A model generated the notes under the pieces. The model ran no database searches, was not told where the DNA came from, and saw only the letters and a list, made by a program, of their open reading frames with translations. From JAZKFT01 sp963845495 (GTDB lineage: Bacteria > Bacteroidota > Bacteroidia > Chitinophagales > Chitinophagaceae): a DNA stretch of 64,000 nucleotides. The position numbers and the translations under genes were made by a program. Positions 51,501-60,272 of this stretch are shown piece after piece (the first letter of the stretch is position 1; every line of letters begins with the position of its first letter). The stretch lies in assembly GCA_963845495.1 (NCBI GenBank), contig CAWJTH010000039.1:90702-154701 (forward strand), in the 5' to 3' direction.

Positions 51501-51584
51501 AGTTCTTAATTAAAAAGAGTCATGGTCATTGCGTCAATAAATTATTATATACAGGATGTGTTTTTTTGGTAGCCAGCAATGGAA

Positions 51585-51650
51585 CAGGAATGAGGCTTTT
51601 GTGGCGTCCGCCTGAGGCGGATGACATTTTGTTTTCCATGGCATCTACTT
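51585..51650. repeat. Dispersed repeat GGAATnnGGCTTTTGTGGC (copy 1)
   Basis: GGAATGAGGCTTTTGTGGC, a dyad TCCGCCTGAGGCGGA, then ATTTTGTTTTCCATGGCA. A second, diverged copy lies at 61879-61955. Confidence 0.7.
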
Positions 51651-51654
51651 TCTC

Positions 51655-51797
51655 GGCAATTTCACTTGTTTTCTTGTGCTTCTTGCTTGATTATCACTTA
51701 CTTGTGTCTTGCTTCTTCCTTATTTCCTTGTTTCTTCCTTGTCCATTGCCTCTTGTTTCTTACCCCCTTGCCTCCTTGTCCCTTGTTTTCTTGCTCC
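51655..51797. repeat. TTCTTG/CCTTG degenerate word tract (orientation 2)
   Basis: Some twenty degenerate TTCTTG, CTTGTTTCTT and CCTTGTCC words fill the gap between DUF1501 and DUF1800. It is the complement of the words at 44877-45000. Confidence 0.8.
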
Positions 51798-51800
51798 TTG

Positions 51801-53495
51801 TTAAGCCAACTGATATTCCGGCAAGTCCATCAAATATTTAAGCAGATTTTGCAATCTTCCCCTAACGATTGTCGCATTGGTGGTGTTAGCGGTATTGGTT
51901 AAATAAAGCGCCCAAGCATCAGTCCAGTAGTGGTCGCTTATTTGGCCGGTTAACAAAATATCTTTTTTTAATTGATCCATGGAAGCTTGGCTTAAAGGCA
52001 GGCGTAGCATATAAGTAATGCAATCTTGTATCAATATATTGGGATCGGCAGGGTTAGACATAGTTTGCGCAAAAGCAATGGCATCAATCATTATTTTTTT
52101 CCCATTTCTTGAATAACCGGTTAAAACCATCGTATCGGTAAACTGGTTGCGTTTGGGATAAGTATCAGCATTCAGCCAAATTTCATAAAAATTTGGCTCT
52201 TGATAATATGGTGCCCAGCCTGCCACATTTATCGGATCGCCAATATTTTGCTGTGCGCTGCTGGCAGCGCTTTGCACAAACGCATACATATAATAGGCAT
52301 TCAAATAATCAGTTTCAACCGGAAAAACAACACCCATTTCCCTACACATACCTACATACAAATCAACCGGGCTTTTAATTTGGCAGCCTTGGTTTAAGGG
52401 ATCGAAAAAATGTTCGCTTTTTAAAAGCTTGGTCATCAACACTTTAATATCATAACCACTAGTTCGGAAAGCATCAGCCAAAGGTGTTATCACATTGGCT
52501 TCGGTGGTTGCATCAATATTATAATAAACAAACCAGCGATATATTTTTCTTACAATAAACTTAGCCAGTTCGGTGGTTGAAAACAGCATGTCAATCAAAT
52601 CATCTACCTCCAAAGCGCCGTTGGCACCTGTGCGGCCAGTAATTATTTTATTGCCATAAAAAGCAGAAAAAGTTTTGTTGCCGGTATCGTGCCTAGAAGC
52701 GGTAAAAACAGAAGTTCCATTTGTGTAACTCTGTTGATAGCCCGTTAATACCCGTGCGGCTTGTTCCACATCTGTTTCGGTATAATGGCTATCCGGCCCT
52801 TTGCCGATGGTAAATAATTCTTGCATTTCACGGCCATAATTTTCATCGGCAGCGCCTACACGGTTTTGGTCTCCGTTTAAATAATGCAACATTCCCGGAT
52901 CGATCGTAATAGCTTTTACAAATTGCTTAAAATTTCCCAAAGCATATTTGCGTACAGTGGTATTTGTTTGATACGAAGAAATACCAACAGACACAACCGA
53001 AGTTTCGGTTGAAAAATGGTTTTGCCAAAAAAGCACCATTTTTTCGAGGATATTCCGCTGTTGGTTTATCATTTGGCCCATCCACCATTGTTTGTACGAT
53101 GCAATGCGGCCCGAGTTTACACTGCCATCTGTTGTATAAACATTTGCCCAAGGCTGGCCTGCAGCCAAAGCCAAATCTGGATCGGTGGTTGGTGTTGTAG
53201 TACCTGGCGTATAGTTTTTTACAGGAACAGAAGTGGCAACGGTTGGCACATTCAACAGATAATCAACCGCTTGCGACATGGTCATCGTCTTAAAAAAATC
53301 AACATCGGCCTTTTTTGCACCAAACATGGTGCGTTTTAGCAAATGGATCACCTCGTTGGTTGTCCAACCGCCAGCATACGGGTTTATGCCGCTGTTGGTT
53401 CGGATAGTTTCATCTTTCTTAATATGTTGAACGATAGGCTCGGCAGCAATCGGTTTAGCAATACGGCCTACAGATAAGAACGCTTTCCTATCCAT
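51801..53495 (-). CDS. DUF1800 protein
   Basis: 564 residues. Family segments include TTNEVIHLLKRTMFGAKKAD near residue 45, ILEKMVLFWQNHFSTETSVV near 150, AADENYGREMQELFTIGKGP near 220 and DAFRTSGYDIKVLMTKLLKS near 340. The N-terminus (MDRKAFLSVGRIAKPI) is Tat-like but short. DUF1800 and DUF1501 are found together in many Bacteroidota and other phyla, with export of both; the shared function is unknown. It is transcribed before DUF1501 with a 300-bp repeat-filled gap between them. Confidence 0.88.
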   Translation of the reverse strand: MDRKAFLSVGRIAKPIAAEPIVQHIKKDETIRTNSGINPYAGGWTTNEVIHLLKRTMFGAKKADVDFFKTMTMSQAVDYLLNVPTVATSVPVKNYTPGTTTPTTDPDLALAAGQPWANVYTTDGSVNSGRIASYKQWWMGQMINQQRNILEKMVLFWQNHFSTETSVVSVGISSYQTNTTVRKYALGNFKQFVKAITIDPGMLHYLNGDQNRVGAADENYGREMQELFTIGKGPDSHYTETDVEQAARVLTGYQQSYTNGTSVFTASRHDTGNKTFSAFYGNKIITGRTGANGALEVDDLIDMLFSTTELAKFIVRKIYRWFVYYNIDATTEANVITPLADAFRTSGYDIKVLMTKLLKSEHFFDPLNQGCQIKSPVDLYVGMCREMGVVFPVETDYLNAYYMYAFVQSAASSAQQNIGDPINVAGWAPYYQEPNFYEIWLNADTYPKRNQFTDTMVLTGYSRNGKKIMIDAIAFAQTMSNPADPNILIQDCITYMLRLPLSQASMDQLKKDILLTGQISDHYWTDAWALYLTNTANTTNATIVRGRLQNLLKYLMDLPEYQLA

Positions 53496-53668
53496 AAAAA
53501 AAGTTTGGTGTTAAATAGAATATTGCTGCTAAGATGGTTAAAAAAAGTTAAAGTTTAATTGTTTTTTAAACATTTTTATCTATTGCAATAATCTATCCAA
53601 ACTTTTTAATTTTATAGCTTGCTATAAAATTTACTTACAAATATTATAACTAATTAAAAAACAAACAC

Positions 53669-53959
53669 TTACTTTAAGTACTGACCAAATTTATACATTA
53701 ATAAAAAAGCAATTCCTATAAAAATGGCCAACCAAATGCCCGTATTTATCCGGTTACTCACCTGCATAAATTTTCGGAAACGTTGCGAAGAAGTGCCCTG
53801 AATCTTCAATTGGTCGTACCAACCAAACCATTTGTGATTAATATCCCTATTATGGCTTTGCCTTGCATTAATGGTGTATTTATATTTTACAACAAACAAT
53901 ACCAATGCTGTGGCCCAAAAAAACCAAGCAATGACTTCCCAAAAAAACGAATTATTCAT
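53669..53959 (-). CDS. Small two-helix membrane protein
   Basis: 96 residues from ATG 53959 (MNNSFFWEVIAWFFWATALV). Two hydrophobic segments, WEVIAWFFWATALVLFVV near the start and TGIWLAIFIGIAFLLMYKFG at the end, flank a charged middle with DQLKIQGTSSQRFRKFMQV. No family recognised. A 19-codon upstream extension of the frame lacks membrane-protein character. It stands alone, leftward, between DUF1800 and the TPR gene. Confidence 0.6.
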   Translation of the reverse strand: MNNSFFWEVIAWFFWATALVLFVVKYKYTINARQSHNRDINHKWFGWYDQLKIQGTSSQRFRKFMQVSNRINTGIWLAIFIGIAFLLMYKFGQYLK

Positions 53960-54242
53960 AACCGTGGTTTTATAATATTTAATTATGTCGATGCCATAAC
54001 TTTTGGGGCACACCAAAAGCTATTGTCATTTCAGGTCGCAAACAATCGTTTATATATGAAACCAATAAAATAGGAAGTGATAGTTAAGAGGCGTTTTTAA
54101 CACAAAACAGCCTTTTTAACAGCATTAAAACCATTGAGGGAAATGATTTTTGGTTGGATGTCAATTACCACAAAATAATACAAAAAAACAATAATGAAAA
54201 TTAAATTTTGGTTTTCTAATACTTTTTAGTAGAAATAGTTCG

Positions 54243-55853
54243 CTATGCAATTTTTATTAATTGCTGTAAAACCGTTTTGCCTTGGCATTTCATTTGCAAC
54301 GTGTAAGTACCGGTTGCAAGGCTATTTAAAAAAATAGGCGTTGTAACTGGCGGTACTTCAATGGAAAATTCTTTCTTACCAATTGAATCATAGATGTTTA
54401 CCAATACCGGCGATTTTCCGCCGGGGGCAGTTACCATAATTATATCCTTTACATGCGTTGGATAACAAATTAAATCTAAAGTAGTAGCTGGCAATATTTC
54501 TATTTGCACTGTCGGACTAAAAATAAAGTTTTTGTCGGCATCTATTATTTCGAGTCGGTAATAATTAATGCCGGGCAAAGGTTGCAGGTCAAAAGTTTCA
54601 TAATCACGGCCGTCAAATCCTTTAGCAGTAAGGGTTTCAATATTTATAAATTGAACATTGTCAACGCTTTTTTCAATCCCAAAAAAAGCTATATTTTCTT
54701 CATCCACCGTTTTCCAAACCAGTTTAACCTTTTCTTCTACCAGCTTGACTGTAAAATACAACAACTGTGTTGGGAAAATAACATTGCTAAATTGCCGGGT
54801 ATAAACTGGCGGAACTATTTTTTCCGTCTCCAGGTCAGCCTTATCATCGGCTTCATTTTCTATTATTATTACATTGTCTTCAATTGTTTGCCCGTCTGGT
54901 TCAGGTTCCGTTTTTACTGCATCTGTCACGGTAATATTTTTGTATTCCGGTATTTTTTCTACAAATTTTTCATCTTTAAATATTAGCACTTGAACTGGCA
55001 TTTCGGCTTCTGGTGCTGGCTTTTCAACATTTTGCAAAGTTAGAATTGCTTCTTTTTCAGCAATTTTTTGCAAAAAATTTGGCTTTTCGGCATCTATTTT
55101 TTGGGGTTGAATTATTTTTTCAACCAACTTATTGGGCTGATTATCAGTATTTTCTTCTAATAATTCTGCTGATTTTCTAGCTTTAGATTTAGAACGGCTA
55201 ATTAATAGCCAAACCAGCAAAATTGACAACACCAACAAAACAGCCAATGAAATATAAAAAATCTGTTGCTTTTTCGCATCGTTCAGCGCCATTATTTTTG
55301 CCTCTTTGGCTGCCAAATCAGCTTTTTCTTTTTCCTTTATTTCTGCCGCTGCTTTTAGCTCAGCCGCATGTTTGTCGTTTTCTTCTTTCGTTAAACTATC
55401 GTTGTATAATGCAAATTTTTCTTTACATTCTTTTGCTATTTTAAAATTGCCCTGCAATTGATATAAGTCGGCCAATTCTTTGTAATTGTTAGCAATATTT
55501 TTTTTGCTATGCGTTACTAGCGCCGCATTTAACGACTTAAGTAAAAAAAACTTTCCAGTTTTGTATTCTTTTATATGAAAATTAAATAAAGCAAGGTTAT
55601 GATAAGCATAAAGAAGGCCGTTTTGATACTGTAATTTTTCAGCCAAATCCATTGACGGCTTCGCATAACGAAAAGCAGAATCAAATTGATTATTTTGGAT
55701 AAAACCAGTGGCAATTGCATTCAATACATTTATTCTGTTTGTGTCTTGTGGAAGCGTTTTCAACACTTTTTTTAATGAATCAATCGATTGATTTTGAGCA
55801 GTGGCAACGTATGAAAATAAAAAAAGGCATATAATAAGGTTGAAATGTTTCAT
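54243..55853 (-). CDS. TPR membrane protein with a T9SS-sorting-like C-terminal domain
   Basis: 536 residues. A signal peptide (MKHFNLIICLFLFSYVATAQ) is followed by TPR-like helices (residues ~25-150: QNGLLYAYHNLALFNFHIKE, NNYKELADLYQLQGNFKIAK), a Glu/Lys coiled stretch, a membrane helix (FYISLAVLLVLSILLVWLLI, ~200-219) and an acidic linker. The C-terminal ~180 residues contain a FnIII-like unit (KLVWKTVDEENIAFFGIEKS) and a sorting-domain-like end (LICYPTHVKDIIMVTAPGGK, LATGTYTLQMKCQGKTVLQQ). The front half resembles TPR sensor kinases without the kinase. Confidence 0.68.
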   Translation of the reverse strand: MKHFNLIICLFLFSYVATAQNQSIDSLKKVLKTLPQDTNRINVLNAIATGFIQNNQFDSAFRYAKPSMDLAEKLQYQNGLLYAYHNLALFNFHIKEYKTGKFFLLKSLNAALVTHSKKNIANNYKELADLYQLQGNFKIAKECKEKFALYNDSLTKEENDKHAAELKAAAEIKEKEKADLAAKEAKIMALNDAKKQQIFYISLAVLLVLSILLVWLLISRSKSKARKSAELLEENTDNQPNKLVEKIIQPQKIDAEKPNFLQKIAEKEAILTLQNVEKPAPEAEMPVQVLIFKDEKFVEKIPEYKNITVTDAVKTEPEPDGQTIEDNVIIIENEADDKADLETEKIVPPVYTRQFSNVIFPTQLLYFTVKLVEEKVKLVWKTVDEENIAFFGIEKSVDNVQFINIETLTAKGFDGRDYETFDLQPLPGINYYRLEIIDADKNFIFSPTVQIEILPATTLDLICYPTHVKDIIMVTAPGGKSPVLVNIYDSIGKKEFSIEVPPVTTPIFLNSLATGTYTLQMKCQGKTVLQQLIKIA

Positions 55854-56165
55854 GCAATTATTGGATTATTAATTTTATTGGTGTACCAATGGTCAGCTTA
55901 AAATTTATCGGTTAAAAATAAAGATATTGCTTGTTTGGGAAACCAACAATGAGTAGATGTTGTTTCACTAACTTTATTGCTTAATCATTTCAATGTAAAA
56001 TGTTCATTTTCAACATAATGGATTCATAAAAAATAATTGGTATATTTTATATGGCATAGTTTAATTTCTAATCAACCGCAATATTTTTTTAGTATTTTGT
56101 TGGGGGCATACTTATTTTAACCCCATCTTTACAATTGCCAAAAACTGCTTCTATAATTTAGTGGC

Positions 56166-58172
56166 ATGACAGCATCGTATTTTTTTAGAAATATTTCTTT
56201 TTCAACCTTTTTGGCTGCGTGCTTTTGCATGCAAACTTCAGCACAGGCATACGATCCCGACAAGGTGAATTCGAAAGTTTCGGCGGTTTACAATGGTGCT
56301 ATACAAGAAGCGCAAGATGGGCACTTTGGCAACGCCAAACAATTGTTGCTAAAGGCCATTGCAATGGATGGAAAATTTGTGGATGGCTATCTTTCTTACG
56401 CAGGTATTTGTGGCGAAAACAAGCAATATGATTCTTCTATAACGATGTACCAGAAAGCGTTTGCGCTTGATTCTATTTATTCGTTTGATTATCAATTGCC
56501 TTATTCCATTAACCTCGCCGGCTTGGGAAAATTTGAAGCCGCTTTAACAGCAATCAACAATTTTTTAAACAGCCCACATTTAAATGAACGGAGTAAAAAA
56601 GCTGGTAATTATCGCAAAAAAACCTACGAATTTGCGTTGGATTTAAAACAAAAAAAAGGTTTTGAAAACAACAATATCGACGTTAAAAATTTGGGCGATA
56701 GTATCAACACATTTGATTCAGAATATTTTCCATCCATTCCGATTGAAGGCGATAAATTGGTTTTTACAAGAAGGGTTGGCGGATACAATGAGGATTTTTA
56801 TGAAGCGGAGAGAGCTATTAGCCACGAGCAATTAGCTATGAACAATTCAAATTTATCAACCATTGCTCAAAGCTCACAGCTAACCGCTCAAAGCTGGCAT
56901 AAAGCCAAACCACTTGCCGGCAATATTAATACTGACCAAAACGAAGGCGCACAATGTATTTCACAAGATGGGGAATGGTTGATTTTTACCGCCTGCAATC
57001 GGCCAGATGGTTTCGGCAGTTGCGATTTATACATTTCTTACAAAACACCCGATGGCCGCTGGACCGAGGCTGAAAATATGGGACCAAAAATAAACACCGA
57101 GTTTTGGGAATCGGTACCAACCCTTTCGCCCGATAAAAAAGACTTGTATTTTTCTAGTCGCAGACCGGGCGGTTATGGCGCAGCAGATATTTGGGTAAGC
57201 CACCGCAGCGTAAAAGGAGTTTGGGGAATTCCAGAAAACCTTGGCCCAAATATTAATACGGTTGGAGAAGAAAGTAGTCCGTTTATTCATGCCGATAATC
57301 AAAGCTTATATTTTACCAGTGATGGCTTGCCGGGCTACGGAAAATCTGATTTATTTGTAACCAAGAAAAATGAAAAAGGCGAGTGGGGAATACCGCAAAA
57401 CCTTGGTTATCCGATTAATACCATTGAAGAAGAAGGCAGTTTTATTGTAACGGCTGATGGCCAAACGGCTTATTATGCCAGCGACCGCAGCGACACCCGA
57501 GGCGGATTGGATATTTACACTTTTCAGTTGCCAAAAGCGGTTCAGCCAACAAAAACATTATGGGTAAAAGGCAAAGTTTTTGATGCTGACACAAAAAAAG
57601 GGTTGCCCAGCAGCGTGGAATTGAAAGATAAAGCCAATAATGTGGTGACTGAAAATGTGCAAACAGACGAAACAGGTAATTATTTGGTGACTTTACCAAT
57701 CGGGAAAAATTACTCGTTTACGATAAACCGAAAAGGCTATTTATTTTATAGCGATGAATTTGTGTTGATGGATAACAATGCAGATAGCACATATACAAAA
57801 GATATTCCGTTGCAACCAATAGCGGCCAATTCCACATTGGTATTGAAAAATATTTTGTTTGAAACGAATTCCTTTCAATTAAAATCGTCGTCGTTTATTG
57901 AACTGGATAAGGTGCTACAATTATTAAAAGACAATCCCAATTTAAAAATCCAAATCAGCGGACATACCGATAATATTGGCAAGCCGGAAGATAACCTGAA
58001 ACTAAGTACCAGCCGGGCTAAAGCGGTGGTAGATTATTTGGTGTTGAAGGGAATTTTGCCAACACGTTTATCATCAAAAGGTTTTGGCAGCACAAAACCG
58101 GTGGCAGAAAATACAACAGAAATTGGACGGGCAAAAAATAGGCGAACAGAATTGATGGTAATTGGCAATTAA
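56166..58172 (+). CDS. PorE-like OmpA-family protein (TPR, PD40 propeller, CRD, OmpA domain)
   Basis: 668 residues. The start has a lipobox-like FLAAC (Cys ~19), suggesting a lipoprotein. TPR helices (~40-150), WD40/PD40 propeller blades (~180-460, e.g. EGAQCISQDGEWLIFTACNR and ESVPTLSPDKKDLYFSSRRP), a carboxypeptidase-regulatory-like domain (~470-545, WVKGKVFDADTKKGLPSSVE) and an OmpA peptidoglycan-binding domain (ILFETNSFQLKSSSFIELDK, ISGHTDNIGKPEDNLKLSTS) follow in the order known for the T9SS protein PorE. It may link the machinery to peptidoglycan. An in-frame repeat tract (56812-56895) lengthens the propeller. Confidence 0.82.
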   Translation: MTASYFFRNISFSTFLAACFCMQTSAQAYDPDKVNSKVSAVYNGAIQEAQDGHFGNAKQLLLKAIAMDGKFVDGYLSYAGICGENKQYDSSITMYQKAFALDSIYSFDYQLPYSINLAGLGKFEAALTAINNFLNSPHLNERSKKAGNYRKKTYEFALDLKQKKGFENNNIDVKNLGDSINTFDSEYFPSIPIEGDKLVFTRRVGGYNEDFYEAERAISHEQLAMNNSNLSTIAQSSQLTAQSWHKAKPLAGNINTDQNEGAQCISQDGEWLIFTACNRPDGFGSCDLYISYKTPDGRWTEAENMGPKINTEFWESVPTLSPDKKDLYFSSRRPGGYGAADIWVSHRSVKGVWGIPENLGPNINTVGEESSPFIHADNQSLYFTSDGLPGYGKSDLFVTKKNEKGEWGIPQNLGYPINTIEEEGSFIVTADGQTAYYASDRSDTRGGLDIYTFQLPKAVQPTKTLWVKGKVFDADTKKGLPSSVELKDKANNVVTENVQTDETGNYLVTLPIGKNYSFTINRKGYLFYSDEFVLMDNNADSTYTKDIPLQPIAANSTLVLKNILFETNSFQLKSSSFIELDKVLQLLKDNPNLKIQISGHTDNIGKPEDNLKLSTSRAKAVVDYLVLKGILPTRLSSKGFGSTKPVAENTTEIGRAKNRRTELMVIGN

Positions 58173-58271
58173 AATCGTGAGACGTGAATCGCCGGTCGTG
58201 AGTTTGTTCAATTGATTTGAACACTCATTAAATATTATAAGATATTTTTAATTTGTTATTGATCGCACCGC

Positions 58272-58279
58272 TAAATTTG
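58272..58279 (+). promoter_or_regulatory. -7 box TAAATTTG upstream of dprA
   Basis: Exact TAnnTTTG, 74 bp before the ATG; TTTG at 58252-58255 gives a 16-nt spacing. Confidence 0.45.
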
Positions 58280-58353
58280 TGGCGTACAATAACCTAATTA
58301 CTTATTGACCTAATGACTATTTTACGAAACCAAAATTGATGAAGGCTTAAAAT

Positions 58354-59457
58354 ATGCACACAGAACTTTTTTATCAGCTGGCCCTCACCCAAGTGCCAAA
58401 TATAGGCTGCGTACAGGCAAAAATTTTGGTCGACAATTTGGGTTCGGCCGAGGCTATTTTTACTGCAAAAAAATCATCTCTCGAAATGCTGGAAGGCATT
58501 GGTACCGTTCGTGCTAACAGTATCAAATCATTTCAAGATTTCGAAAGGATAAAAGAAGAAATCGCATTTATCGAAAAATATAAAATACAGCCGCTTTTTA
58601 TTAACGATAAGCATTACCCACAACGATTGCTGAATTGTTACGATAGCCCAACTTTATTGTATTATCGTGGCGATGCCAATTTAAATACGGCCAAAGTGCT
58701 TGCTATTATTGGCTCTCGCAGCCATACAGAATATGGAAAAACATTTGCGGAAAAGCTGATAAAAGAATTATCAGCTGAAAATATTTTAATTATTTCTGGC
58801 CTCGCATTTGGTATTGATACGGTTGCGCATAAAGCTTCGCTTAGAAACAATTTGGCTACAGTTGGCGTTTTAGCCCATGGTCTCGACATTTTATATCCGC
58901 CCGAAAATGCCAAATTAGCCAAACAAATGGTTTCCGGGAATGGCGGCATCCTTACCGAATTTATGAGCGGAACGAAACCCGACAGACATAATTTCCCAAC
59001 CAGGAACCGCATTGTGGCTGGTATGGCCGATGCAACTATTGTAATTGAAACTGACATTAAAGGCGGTAGTATGATTACCGCCGAACTGGCCAATAATTAC
59101 AACCGCGATGTTTTTGCCTTGCCCGGAAAAACAACCGATATAAAAAGCAGGGGTTGTAATCATTTGATCAAAAACAATAGGGCAGCATTGTTAACTTCAG
59201 CGCAAGATGTGTTGGAAATGATGGGATGGCTGCCGCAGCCCGAAAAAAAGAAAAAAATCCAGCGGAGCTTATTTGTTGAATTAAACGCAGAAGAAAAGAT
59301 AATCGTTGATTTATTAAATAGTTCGGAACAGATGGCGATTGATGAGTTGTATGCCAAAAGCCAGTTAAGCACTAGTTTAGTTGCCACAGCTTTACTTAGT
59401 TTAGAAATGCAAGGTTTAGCAATTGGGCTGCCAGGAAAGGTTTATAAACTGGCGTAA
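58354..59457 (+). CDS. dprA: DNA processing protein DprA
   Basis: 367 residues. It protects incoming single-stranded DNA and loads RecA in natural transformation. An N-terminal helix-hairpin-helix region (ALTQVPNIGCVQAKILVDNL) precedes the Rossmann domain with IIGSRSHTEYGKTFAEKLIK, ILIISGLAFGIDTVAHKASL and FPTRNRIVAGMADATIVIET, then KGGSMITAELANNYNRDVFA. A C-terminal winged helix (~300-367) is present. Length is normal. It is followed by a clean terminator. Confidence 0.95.
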   Translation: MHTELFYQLALTQVPNIGCVQAKILVDNLGSAEAIFTAKKSSLEMLEGIGTVRANSIKSFQDFERIKEEIAFIEKYKIQPLFINDKHYPQRLLNCYDSPTLLYYRGDANLNTAKVLAIIGSRSHTEYGKTFAEKLIKELSAENILIISGLAFGIDTVAHKASLRNNLATVGVLAHGLDILYPPENAKLAKQMVSGNGGILTEFMSGTKPDRHNFPTRNRIVAGMADATIVIETDIKGGSMITAELANNYNRDVFALPGKTTDIKSRGCNHLIKNNRAALLTSAQDVLEMMGWLPQPEKKKKIQRSLFVELNAEEKIIVDLLNSSEQMAIDELYAKSQLSTSLVATALLSLEMQGLAIGLPGKVYKLA

Positions 59458-59495
59458 ATAATTATGTTTTGAAAGATTGGCTTAAGTATGCAATT

Positions 59496-59528
59496 AAAAA
59501 AGTAGCCCTATTATTGGGCTACTTTTTT
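59496..59528 (+). terminator. dprA terminator
   Basis: AAAAAAGTAGCCC, loop TATTATT, GGGCTACTTTTTT: perfect 13-bp stem ending in Ts. Confidence 0.95.
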
Positions 59529-59773
59529 AATTCTACTTCGCGGCAGCACTGGATATAAGTATCCAGAGTCCATTGATAATAATAACAGTTATCATGTTGT
59601 ATTTGTTAAAATGTGATGTAATTTTTGACTCTTTTTAATCAGGTTCGTATCATCTCCTGTATCAATGGCCTTTAATGATGTAAATATTTATCAAAAAAAC
59701 TATTTAAAGAAATTACGAACATGCTAATTTATCTAATTATAATGCTAATTTACGCCCCAGAAAATAAAACACG
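59529..59773. promoter_or_regulatory. Gap before the XRE regulator, with hairpin and direct repeats
   Basis: A 7-nt-arm hairpin CTGGATA-TAAG-TATCCAG lies at 59549-59566. Two direct copies of ATGCTAATTTA (59721-59731 and 59742-59752), 21 bp apart, are just upstream of the XRE gene and could be its operator. Confidence 0.5.
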
Positions 59774-60136
59774 ATGTACGGTACAAAAATTGCAGCCATT
59801 CGCACAGCTCGAGGCTATACTCAAGAATATATGGGACAAAAACTTGGGATACCTCAAAATACTTATTCTAAAATAGAAAAGGATCAACGTGCTAAAATAG
59901 ATGAAACGCTAATTGAAAAGATTGCACGAACTCTAGGAGTATCAGTCGAAGACATAAAAAGCCCAACCCCAATTATTATGAGTTTTAATAGTAATAACAC
60001 TTCTCCTTATAGCGCACAAAATAATCAGTTACATGACGATCTGGTAGAAGAAGTTTTAAAACAATTGCCCATAAAAGACGAACAAATACAAAAACTAATG
60101 CAAATAATTGACGGACTTTTGTCTAAGAGTGCATAA
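59774..60136 (+). CDS. XRE-family helix-turn-helix regulator
   Basis: 120 residues. The HTH_3 domain covers residues ~3-62: IAAIRTARGYTQEYMGQKLG, PQNTYSKIEKDQRAKI and IARTLGVSVEDIKSP. The C-terminal half is a polar linker and a helix (LVEEVLKQLPIKDEQIQKLM) perhaps for dimerisation. No partner gene that would make it an antitoxin is adjacent. It lies between dprA and guaB. It probably binds the direct repeats just upstream of itself. Confidence 0.88.
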   Translation: MYGTKIAAIRTARGYTQEYMGQKLGIPQNTYSKIEKDQRAKIDETLIEKIARTLGVSVEDIKSPTPIIMSFNSNNTSPYSAQNNQLHDDLVEEVLKQLPIKDEQIQKLMQIIDGLLSKSA

Positions 60137-60239
60137 ATAGATTATTATTTGCCAGGTTAGATTGGGCGTTCATTTTATCTGGTTCCTATTACCGCTACAA
60201 AAAATGCTTGTTCGCTCCTAGTGATTTCTAATACCCATT

Positions 60240-60269
60240 TTGCCAAATAAACCCACCACCTTACCTTTG
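60240..60269 (+). promoter_or_regulatory. guaB promoter, 3 nt before the start codon
   Basis: TTG (60240-60242), 19 nt, TACCTTTG (60262-60269), then CCC and ATG 60273. A perfect fit to the Bacteroidota promoter, with almost no leader. Confidence 0.7.
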
Positions 60270-60272
60270 CCC

